Assembly (NCBI RefSeq): GCF_003952265.1
Contig: NZ_CP034438.1
Coordinates: forward strand, 2,418,001-2,482,000
From: Flaviflexus salsibiostraticola
Lineage (GTDB): Bacteria; Actinomycetota; Actinomycetes; Actinomycetales; Actinomycetaceae
Length of the DNA stretch: 64,000 bases
Direction of reading: 5' to 3'
Part shown: positions 19,026-26,222 of the stretch, one piece after another
Layout: each line of letters begins with the position of its first letter
Numbering within the stretch: position 1 is the first letter of the stretch
Made by a program: the position numbers and the translations under genes
Notes under the pieces: generated by a model
Told to the model about the DNA's origin: nothing
Databases searched by the model: none
What the model saw: only the letters and a program-made list of their open reading frames with translations

Positions 19026-20415
19026 TGACTCGCCGGCAAGCTGGAGCTCGACCACACTCACGAAAGGCTCGCGGCCCGCTCGAATTGCGCAGCTGGTCGC
19101 CCATGAAGTCTTTAGGGACGCGCGCGTGCTGAAGGAGGCAGGTTCGGCCACTTCTGCGGGTGCCGACGTGAAGATCTTCAGTCGTGCTCTGCAGGGCGCT
19201 CCAACGAAGGAAAAGCACATCGTTGTCGACGGGCGCGCAGTGCTCAGAGTCCCGGGTATCTCTGCCTATTCCGTTGTCCCTAAACGACTCTTGCACTCAT
19301 TGCGACGCGGATCAGGAATGAGTGTTGACGCGGCAGGTCACATTTCGGCGGAGCCAGATACCCTCAACTCTTCTTTGTTGCAGCCCTTGACTGCGAAGCA
19401 AAGGGCCGTCAAGAAGTTGAAAGACGCAGGTTACAGAGTTGCGAACACCATCGACTCCCCGCTCGGGCTGGCTTCCTGGTGGATGAGAATGGTCGCGGAG
19501 CTCAAGGCGTTCGAACCCGACCTCATCCACTGCAATGATGGCAACACTCTCGTCCCAGGTTATCTCGCAGCCAGGGCTCTAAAAGTTCCATTTGTATACG
19601 ATTCTCACGAACTCTGGCTGCACAGGGCGACAAAGAAAAACCGCATCATGGCGCCACACGTCGAGGCTCTCTACGAGAGGGTGACCGTGCCCGCCGCGGC
19701 TGGGGTTATTACCGTCTCTGACTCCATTGCACGCTGGTTGAAGGACAAGTACAGGCTTAGGACCCTGCCTACTGTCGTGCGCAATGCTCCAGATCCGATC
19801 GACGACGTTCCGGGTCGCCTCCGCGAGCTCGCGGGACTCCCTCCAGAGGCCCGCATCATTTCTTTCTCTGGCGGATTGAACCCCACTCGAGGTGTTGACA
19901 TCGTCGTGAGGGCGTTGCCGTTGCTACCGGACGACGTACATTTCGTCATGCTCGGGTTCGGTTCTCAGGACTACCTGCTCGAATTGCGGAGTCTCGCGGC
20001 CAGTCTCGGCGTAGCGGATCGGATCCACGTCGTGGGCCCAGTTCCCTCAGGTGAGGTGCCGGGGACTTTGTCAGACTCTGATGTTGCCTACGTATTCTTG
20101 AGGCCCGATTGTCTCAATCACGAGTTCGCGCTTCCAAACAAACTGTTTGAAGCGATCTCGGCCGGGCTTCCGGTCGTGGCATCAGAGCTCCCGGAAGTGT
20201 CACGACTAGTCTCGGAGGAAGGCGTCGGGCGGGTCTTCAGTGGAGAGGATCCTCGTGAGCTTGCGAAGGCAGTAGCGTCCGTGCTGGATGATGGTGACGG
20301 CTTTCGGCAAGCATCGGAGACTGCTCGTGTGAAGATCACATGGGACGCAGAAGCAGCCGGGCTAATCCGTCTGTACCAGAACGTTCTGTCGCGAGACGGC
20401 CTCAGCAAAGCGTGA
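19018..20415 (+). CDS. GT4 family glycosyltransferase
   Basis: This 465-aa GT-B enzyme has an N-terminal domain starting ARIAQLVAHEVFRDARVLKEA and a central VPFVYDSHELWLHR acceptor-side motif. The donor domain contains IISFSGGLNPTRGVDIVVRAL, HFVMLGFGSQDYLLELR and FALPNKLFEAISAGLPVVAS, in which the first Glu of the donor motif is present. The start overlaps the ABC gene by eight bases. Local base composition is among the most AT-rich in the window, as in the ABC gene. Sugar and acceptor are unknown; it should act in the cytoplasm on a lipid-linked intermediate. Confidence 0.86.
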   Translation: MASDSPASWSSTTLTKGSRPARIAQLVAHEVFRDARVLKEAGSATSAGADVKIFSRALQGAPTKEKHIVVDGRAVLRVPGISAYSVVPKRLLHSLRRGSGMSVDAAGHISAEPDTLNSSLLQPLTAKQRAVKKLKDAGYRVANTIDSPLGLASWWMRMVAELKAFEPDLIHCNDGNTLVPGYLAARALKVPFVYDSHELWLHRATKKNRIMAPHVEALYERVTVPAAAGVITVSDSIARWLKDKYRLRTLPTVVRNAPDPIDDVPGRLRELAGLPPEARIISFSGGLNPTRGVDIVVRALPLLPDDVHFVMLGFGSQDYLLELRSLAASLGVADRIHVVGPVPSGEVPGTLSDSDVAYVFLRPDCLNHEFALPNKLFEAISAGLPVVASELPEVSRLVSEEGVGRVFSGEDPRELAKAVASVLDDGDGFRQASETARVKITWDAEAAGLIRLYQNVLSRDGLSKA

Positions 20416-21557
20416 CGATGCGTCCTACCCTGTTGATCCTCTCCTTCTCACCAATTGCTGCCGACGCCCGGGTATTGAAACAGGTGAGACTCTGCTCGGA
20501 GACGTACGACGTGACGACCTGCGGTTACGGTCCCGCGCCAGAGGGAGTCGTCGAGCATATCCGCATTCCCGATGAGCTGATCTACTGGCGCAAGGATCGG
20601 AAGCTCCTCATCACGAAGCAGTATCGGGCAGTCCTCGAGAAGCAGGAGGTTAACGCCTACCTGCGCCCGATACTCTCGGACAGGATCTTTGACGTCATCC
20701 TCGCGGACGACATCGACCCAGTCCCGCTCGCACTCGAACTGGCGCCGCGTGGCGGCGTCCATGCCGACCTCCACGAGTACTCTCCGGGCCAGAAGCAGGA
20801 CGATTGGAAGTGGCGTGCCTTCGTCGGGCCTTACATCTCGTGGCTCGTGCGGACCTTTGTTACCCGCGCCGATCGCGTCACCACTGTCTGCGACGGGATT
20901 GCGGACGAGTACGGGCGACGTTTCGGCCTCGAAGCGAGTGTCGTCATGAACGCGACGCCGCTGCACGAGCTTGCTCCTCGGCCGACGGAAGAACCGGTCC
21001 GGCTCGTCCACTCGGGAGCGTGCCTCCGCAACCGCAATCTCCAGGTCATGATCGATGCGATGAACGAGGTGGAGCCCGGGCGTTTCATTCTCGATTTCTA
21101 CCTGACGCCCAACGACCCGGGCTACCTCGCTGAGCTCAAGGAGCAGGCGGAGCAGACCCCCGGAGTGACGATCCACGATCCAGTCGAGTACGACAGGCTC
21201 GTCGCCCTGCTCAACGAGTACGACCTTGGCGTCTTTCTTCTGCCGCCGGTCAACTTCAACTACCGGTTTGCGCTGCCGAACAAGTTCTTCGACTTCATTC
21301 AGGCCCGCCTCGGCATCATCATCGGACCGAGTCCGGAGATGGAGAAGATTCTCAATCGCGAAGGCCTCGGTGCCGTCTCAGGAGACTTCACGGCCTCCGC
21401 GCTCGCGGAGACGCTCAACTCCGTGACACGGGACGATATCGAGCGCTGGAAGATGAACTCCCACGAATCAGCGGAAGCTTTCTCGGCTGAGCGGCAGTCC
21501 CAGGGGTGGATCGAGTCGGTCGCCGCTCTTGCCGGTCGCGCGATCGCGAAGGACTGA
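20412..21557 (+). CDS. GT4-like glycosyltransferase
   Basis: This 381-aa GT-B protein begins RPTLLILSFSPIAADARVLKQ and shares the DARVLKQ opening with its upstream neighbour. The donor domain shows RLVHSGACLRNRNLQVMIDAM, VALLNEYDLGVFLLPP and FALPNKFFDFIQARLGIIIGPSPEM. I take the GTG at 20412 because it makes the GTGA overlap used throughout this operon; ATG at 20418 is equally possible. It is the last gene of the operon that starts at 13324. Its final 90 bp are antisense to the 3' end of the epimerase gene. Specificity is unknown. Confidence 0.83.
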   Translation: MTMRPTLLILSFSPIAADARVLKQVRLCSETYDVTTCGYGPAPEGVVEHIRIPDELIYWRKDRKLLITKQYRAVLEKQEVNAYLRPILSDRIFDVILADDIDPVPLALELAPRGGVHADLHEYSPGQKQDDWKWRAFVGPYISWLVRTFVTRADRVTTVCDGIADEYGRRFGLEASVVMNATPLHELAPRPTEEPVRLVHSGACLRNRNLQVMIDAMNEVEPGRFILDFYLTPNDPGYLAELKEQAEQTPGVTIHDPVEYDRLVALLNEYDLGVFLLPPVNFNYRFALPNKFFDFIQARLGIIIGPSPEMEKILNREGLGAVSGDFTASALAETLNSVTRDDIERWKMNSHESAEAFSAERQSQGWIESVAALAGRAIAKD

Positions 21558-22613
21558 AACGACGCGGTCGGCGGCCTGCCCGTCGCCGTACGGAGTCTCG
21601 TCAGTCTCAGCTGGGCGGGGGCGCGTCGCAGCGGCGACGAGCCCGCTCGGCTCGACGAGGACATTCCACCCGAGTTCGACGGTCTCCACCCATTCAGTCT
21701 GGGGTCTGACGGTCGTGCATGGCGTGCGCAGGAGGAATGCCTCCTTCTGTAGACCGCCGGAGTCCGTGATGATCCCGCGGGCTGATCTGGCCGACGCCAG
21801 GAGCTGCGGGTAGGGGAGCGACTCGAGGACATGCAGGGAGCCGCCCTCGAGTGTGATGCCGTGCTGGCCCGCCTTGGCCACGAGGCGAGGGTGGGCGAGG
21901 ATGACGACCGGGTGATCCACGCTCTGCAGGGAGTCGATGATCGTCTTGAGCCTCTCGGGCGAATCGGTGTTCTCGGCCCGGTGGATAGTAGCGAGAGAAT
22001 AGCTGTCCGGCTCGAAGCCCAGCTTCTCCGTGATCGGTGAGGCGTCATCGTCGAGGGCCGCGACTTCGTTCATGAGCACATCGGTCATGACGTCCCCGAC
22101 GACGACAGTGCGGTCGGCAAGCCCCTCTGCTGCGAGGTGGTCTGCCGCGACATCGGTGGGTGCGAGGAGCAGGTCGGCCGCGTGGTCCGTGAGGACGCGG
22201 TTGATCTCCTCGGGCATGGCGCGGTTGAAGGACCGGAGCCCGGCCTCGAGGTGTGCCAGTGGGTAGTGAAGTTTGACGGCGCTCACGGCGGCGGCGAGTG
22301 TCGAGTTGGTATCCCCATAGACGAGCACCCAGTCGGGATCATGCGCTGTGATGACGTCATCAAGCCTGCCCATCATGTCGCCCGTCTGCTTGCCGTGCGA
22401 GCCGGACCCGACCCCGAGATGCTCATCAGGAGCAGGAATCTTGAGGTCCTCGAAGAATACGTCCGAGAGAAGCGGGTCATAGTGCTGGCCCGTGTGGACG
22501 ATGATGTGCTCAATTCCCGCGCGCTCGCACGCGTGGGCGATCGGGGAGAGCTTGACGAACTGGGGGCGGGCACCGACGACGCTGAGTATCTTCACGCCCT
22601 CAGGATAGGTCAT
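21468..22613 (-). CDS. Non-hydrolysing UDP-HexNAc 2-epimerase, WbpI/WecB-like
   Basis: This 381-aa enzyme has the GT-B-like fold of UDP-GlcNAc 2-epimerases: VKILSVVGARPQFVKLSPI, HTGQHYDPLLSDVFFEDL, GVGSGSHGKQTGDMM, VLVYGDTNSTLA, HLEAGLRSFNRAMPEE and RGIITDSGGLQKEAF. WecB makes UDP-ManNAc; WbpI makes UDP-ManNAc3NAcA from UDP-GlcNAc3NAcA. The presence of WbpA/B/E/D-like genes in the window makes WbpI the better guess, but motifs alone do not separate them. Start ATG 22613 gives a normal N-terminus; GTG 22595 is an alternative. Only 25 bp separate it from the divergent start at 22639, and its 3' end overlaps the convergent transferase by 90 bp. Confidence 0.88.
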   Translation of the reverse strand: MTYPEGVKILSVVGARPQFVKLSPIAHACERAGIEHIIVHTGQHYDPLLSDVFFEDLKIPAPDEHLGVGSGSHGKQTGDMMGRLDDVITAHDPDWVLVYGDTNSTLAAAVSAVKLHYPLAHLEAGLRSFNRAMPEEINRVLTDHAADLLLAPTDVAADHLAAEGLADRTVVVGDVMTDVLMNEVAALDDDASPITEKLGFEPDSYSLATIHRAENTDSPERLKTIIDSLQSVDHPVVILAHPRLVAKAGQHGITLEGGSLHVLESLPYPQLLASARSARGIITDSGGLQKEAFLLRTPCTTVRPQTEWVETVELGWNVLVEPSGLVAAATRPRPAETDETPYGDGQAADRVVSVLRDRATGKSGDRLDPPLGLPLSRESFR

Positions 22614-22626
22614 AGCAGGAAACGGG

Positions 22627-22638
22627 TAGTGTTGACCT
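22627..22638 (+). promoter_or_regulatory. Leaderless-type -10 box before the 22639 transferase
   Basis: TAGTGT (22627-22632) is followed by six bases and the ATG at 22639. The hexamer and spacing are identical to those at 38232-38243. There is no space for a -35 in the intergenic gap, so it would fall inside the epimerase gene. Confidence 0.5.
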
Positions 22639-23751
22639 ATGCGAGTTGTAGCGGTCAGTACCTGGTTCCCAACGAAGAGAGCCCCGTCTTCCGGCGCATT
22701 TGTCGTCAAAGACGTGGTGGCCATCGAAGACGCCGGGAATGAGGTGAAGCTCGTTCACCTCGTGCCGCCCCATCAGGATGACGGGACGCGCCACGTTGTC
22801 CACGAGGGCATTACAGTCCTCAGGCTGCCCTTCGATCCGAAGAGCCCGATGGACATGGCCGCCGTGGTGCGGCAACTCCCCTCGGTGCTCGAGGGAGCCG
22901 ACCTCGTCCATTCGATGGCGGTCTCGTCGCTCGGTCCGCTCACACTGCTCAAGGCTGCTGGCAGGCTCACGATCCCGTGGGTCCACACGGAGCACTGGTC
23001 GGGTCTCACCAACCCGGAGACGCTCACGCCGTTCCTGTGGGCATCGCGCCCCGTGGTCGGCCGTGCGCTCTCAGCACCCGACACGGTAACGGCCGTATGT
23101 GAGTACCTCGCTGATCCGATCCGCGAATATCGCGGGGACCGGCCCGTCGAGATCGTTCCCTGCATCGTCCCCGGAGCGGAGGAGATCATCGAACCGCCCT
23201 CGATCGACGACGTCGGCGAGCTTCGGATGGTGACCGTCGGCGGCCTCATCGAACGGAAGAACCCGATGATGGCACTCGATGTGACCGAGGAGCTTCTAAG
23301 CCGTGGCATCAACTCCCGCATGATCTTCGTCGGCGATGGTTCGCTCCGCGCGGCCATCGAGGAGCGGGCGGCAGAGGAGCCGCTGCGCGGCCACGTCACC
23401 CTCACGGGAAACCTGGACCGCGCCGGGGTCGTCCAGGCGCTCAACGACTCCCACGTGTTCCTCGGCCCGACGAACGGCGACAACTTCTTCGTCTCCTGCG
23501 CGGAGGCGATCGCCCAGGGCCGCCCCGTTGTTGTGTCCGATAAGGGCGGCCAGGGCGAGTACGTGAAGCCGATTGCCGGTCGTGTCCTCTCCAATGCGTC
23601 GGCTGCCGAGTACGCGGATGCGGTCCTCGCGGTCGTCGGCCGGGCCAGCGCCCAGGAGATCGCCGACTCGATCGGCACCGACTTCCACCCGGACTCGGTC
23701 GGCCACGGCTACCGCGACGTCTACGACAACGTCTTGGCGGGCCGCCGGTGA
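22639..23751 (+). CDS. GT4 family glycosyltransferase
   Basis: This 370-aa GT-B enzyme has an N-terminal domain MRVVAVSTWFPTKRAPSSGAF with the acceptor-side VHTEHWSGL. The donor domain has RMVTVGGLIERKNPMMALDV, MIFVGDGSLRAAIEE and VFLGPTNGDNFFVSCAEAIAQGRPVV, where the E-x7-E motif is only partly kept. It should extend a lipid-linked chain in the cytoplasm. The following GT2 gene overlaps its stop by four bases (GTGA). The start is supported by a TAGTGT box six bases upstream and by the conserved first strand. Confidence 0.87.
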   Translation: MRVVAVSTWFPTKRAPSSGAFVVKDVVAIEDAGNEVKLVHLVPPHQDDGTRHVVHEGITVLRLPFDPKSPMDMAAVVRQLPSVLEGADLVHSMAVSSLGPLTLLKAAGRLTIPWVHTEHWSGLTNPETLTPFLWASRPVVGRALSAPDTVTAVCEYLADPIREYRGDRPVEIVPCIVPGAEEIIEPPSIDDVGELRMVTVGGLIERKNPMMALDVTEELLSRGINSRMIFVGDGSLRAAIEERAAEEPLRGHVTLTGNLDRAGVVQALNDSHVFLGPTNGDNFFVSCAEAIAQGRPVVVSDKGGQGEYVKPIAGRVLSNASAAEYADAVLAVVGRASAQEIADSIGTDFHPDSVGHGYRDVYDNVLAGRR

Positions 23752-24812
23752 GCCACCGCGTCGACGTCATCATCGCCTGCCATTCGCCGTCGCGGCCTGT
23801 CGGTCGCGCGGTCGCCTCGGTCCTGGATGGGAATCGAGAAGACGTCCGACTCACTGTCGTCTGCCACAACGTGGCGGTTGACAAGATTCGGGACGTGATC
23901 GCCGAGCGGCACCTCTCTGACGTGACGTTCCTGCACCTGGAAGACGGAATCCGTTCGGCGAGCGGACCGTTCGAACACGGCACGGCCCATGCGACCGGCG
24001 AGTTCGTGTCGATCCTCGGCTCGGATGACACGCTCCAGCCGGGTGCGGTGCGGGAGTGGCTGGACCTGGCTCAGGATACAGGCGCCGAGGTTGTCATCAC
24101 CCGGCTCCTTCTCGAGGGCAGGGTCGTGCATACCCCGCCTGCCCGTCCGTTCCACCGAGGCCTGGCGGATCCGGTCAGGGACCGTCTGAGCTACCGAAGC
24201 GCACCTCTTGGCCTCGTCTCCCGGGCCGCTCGGGAGCGGACGGGCGCACGCCTGGTCGCAGGTGCCCAGGTCGGCGGTGACGTCCCCTATGTCACCGAGC
24301 TGTGGTTCGGAGCGAAGACTGCGGTCCAGCGATCGGGGCCCGGCTACAACATCGGGGAGTCGGCGACCGATCGAGTTACGTACAACCCGCGCCCTATCGC
24401 CGACGAGTTCTCTTTCATTCACACGCTCCTTGATGCGGATTGGTATCGACAGCTCGCGGCAGATCAACGCGTGGCGATCGCGGCGAAGCTGCTGCGGATC
24501 CATGTCTTCGGCGTCATCACCAACCGGCCGGGCCCGAGCTGGTGGACGGAGGAGCAGCGCGGCGCACTTGCACGGGCCGCTGGCCGAGTCGTCGATTCTG
24601 CACCTGGGGTGCTGGACAGACTGTCGATCGCCGATAACAGGGTTGTCGAGGCTATCCGCAATCAGGATGTTCCCGCCGAGACTCTGATCGAGCTCGCTCA
24701 TGCTCGGCGCCGACACGGTATGCCGCTCACTCTCGTCCCGCGAAGTCTACGGATGCTGTTCGCGCGGGAGGCTCCGCTGCGGTTCATGGCGGCGTCTCTT
24801 CTGACAAGGTGA
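23748..24812 (+). CDS. GT2 family glycosyltransferase
   Basis: This 354-aa protein has an N-terminal GT-A domain: RVDVIIACHSPSRPVGRAVASV, then SILGSDDTLQPGAVREW, where SDD is the metal-binding DxD equivalent. The C-terminal 150 residues are helical and do not match a domain I know. It starts with GTG inside the stop of the preceding GT4 gene, so both are made together. The acceptor and donor are unknown. A 106-bp gap with possible promoter hexamers follows before the dehydrogenase gene. Confidence 0.82.
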   Translation: MSHRVDVIIACHSPSRPVGRAVASVLDGNREDVRLTVVCHNVAVDKIRDVIAERHLSDVTFLHLEDGIRSASGPFEHGTAHATGEFVSILGSDDTLQPGAVREWLDLAQDTGAEVVITRLLLEGRVVHTPPARPFHRGLADPVRDRLSYRSAPLGLVSRAARERTGARLVAGAQVGGDVPYVTELWFGAKTAVQRSGPGYNIGESATDRVTYNPRPIADEFSFIHTLLDADWYRQLAADQRVAIAAKLLRIHVFGVITNRPGPSWWTEEQRGALARAAGRVVDSAPGVLDRLSIADNRVVEAIRNQDVPAETLIELAHARRRHGMPLTLVPRSLRMLFAREAPLRFMAASLLTR

Positions 24813-24845
24813 CTGCGCTCTCAGCCCATCGCCCCCGCGAGGCAT

Positions 24846-24865
24846 ATAGTCCCTGGAGTAGGATC
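24846..24865 (+). promoter_or_regulatory. Possible promoter for the WbpA-like operon
   Basis: Two TANNNT hexamers, TATAGT (24846-24851) and TAGGAT (24860-24865), lie upstream of the ATG at 24919, which has GAGGAG as ribosome site. Either could be a -10. No -35 consensus was found. Confidence 0.35.
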
Positions 24866-24918
24866 ACTGAAGGCGCGAACGGCGTAATAGGCAGCGTTGA
24901 GATGATTGAGGAGCTTGC

Positions 24919-26220
24919 ATGCGCATTGCAGTAGTCGCATTGGGAAAGATCGGATTGCCGCTTGCGGCCCAGTTCGCGGATGCGGGGCACGAGGTGATCG
25001 GCGTCGATGTATCCCAGAGGGTCGTCGACTCCGTCAACGCCGCCACGGAGCCCTTCCCGGGCGAGGCCCACCTCCAGGAGTACCTCGAGAGGCTCGTGCC
25101 CTCTGGCCAGCTCCGTGCGACCACCGACTACGCCGAGGCGATTCCCGGCGCGGACGCGATCGTCCTCGTCGTGCCGCTGTTCGTCAACGACGAGACGTGG
25201 GAACCCGACTTCGGGTGGATGGATGCGGCGACGAAGTCGCTCGCCGAGCACCTCACCCCCGGCACCGTCATCTCCTACGAGACCACCCTCCCCGTCGGGA
25301 CGACGCGGGGCCGCTGGAAGCCGATGATCGAAGAGATCTCCGGCCTCGTCGAGGGCACGGACTTCCACCTCGTCTTCTCTCCCGAGCGGGTACTGACCGG
25401 CCGCGTATTCGAGGACCTGCGCCGCTACCCGAAGCTCGTCGGCGGGCTCAACGCCGAGGGTGCACAGAAGGCCGTCGAGTTCTACGAGGCTGTCCTCACG
25501 TTCGATGAGCGCCCTGACCTTGCCGAGCCGAACGGCGTGTGGGATATGGGGAGTGCCGAGGCGGCCGAGATGGCGAAGCTGGCTGAAACCACGTACCGCG
25601 ACGTCAACATCGGGCTCGCCAACCAGTTCGCGGTCTACGCGGACAAGGAGGGCATCGACGTCAACCGTGTCATCGACGCCTGCAACTCCCAGCCCTACTC
25701 CCATATCCACCGCCCCGGCATCGCCGTCGGCGGGCACTGCATCCCGGTCTACCCCAGGCTCTACCTCTCGACCGACCCGGACGCATCGATTGTCCGCACT
25801 GCTCGATCCTTCAACGCGGGTATGCCCTCCTACGTCGTCGGTCGCGTCGAGGAGCTCATCGGCAGCCTCGACGGCCTCCGAGTCGTCGTCCTCGGCGCCT
25901 CCTACCGGGGCAAGGTGAAGGAGACCGCCTTCTCGGGAGTCTTCGCCACGGTCGAGGAGCTGACAAAGCGCGGCGCATCGGTCGCAGTCCATGACCCGAT
26001 GTACTCGGACGAAGAGATCGCCGGCTTCGGTTGGGAGCCGTACCACCTCGGTGAGGATGTCGATGTCGCGATCGTCCAAGCCGACCATGAGGAGTACAAG
26101 ACGCTCAAGGCGGACGACCTGCCCGGTGTCCGACTGCTCGCCGACGGCCGCCGCGTCACCGACCCCGCTCTGTGGTCCGGTGTCGTCCGAGTTGTCATCG
26201 GTGATTCCCTCAGCAGCTGA
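24919..26220 (+). CDS. UDP-HexNAc 6-dehydrogenase, WbpA/WecC-like
   Basis: This 433-aa NAD-dependent sugar-nucleotide dehydrogenase has a Rossmann start MRIAVVALGKIGLPLAAQFA, SYETTLPVGTTRG, FSPERVLTGRVFEDLRRYPK, KLAETTYRDVNIGLANQFA and the catalytic-cysteine motif AVGGHCIPVYPRLYL. The SPERV-G motif and GGHCIPVYP mark the N-acetylhexosamine branch (WbpA, WecC), unlike the UDP-glucose enzyme at 7491. WbpA oxidises UDP-GlcNAc to UDP-GlcNAcA, the first step to UDP-ManNAc3NAcA; WecC would give UDP-ManNAcA. The rest of the Wbp-type branch is at 13324-16018 and 21468. A DUF6541 gene follows after two bases. Confidence 0.9.
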   Translation: MRIAVVALGKIGLPLAAQFADAGHEVIGVDVSQRVVDSVNAATEPFPGEAHLQEYLERLVPSGQLRATTDYAEAIPGADAIVLVVPLFVNDETWEPDFGWMDAATKSLAEHLTPGTVISYETTLPVGTTRGRWKPMIEEISGLVEGTDFHLVFSPERVLTGRVFEDLRRYPKLVGGLNAEGAQKAVEFYEAVLTFDERPDLAEPNGVWDMGSAEAAEMAKLAETTYRDVNIGLANQFAVYADKEGIDVNRVIDACNSQPYSHIHRPGIAVGGHCIPVYPRLYLSTDPDASIVRTARSFNAGMPSYVVGRVEELIGSLDGLRVVVLGASYRGKVKETAFSGVFATVEELTKRGASVAVHDPMYSDEEIAGFGWEPYHLGEDVDVAIVQADHEEYKTLKADDLPGVRLLADGRRVTDPALWSGVVRVVIGDSLSS

Positions 26221-26222
26221 CG

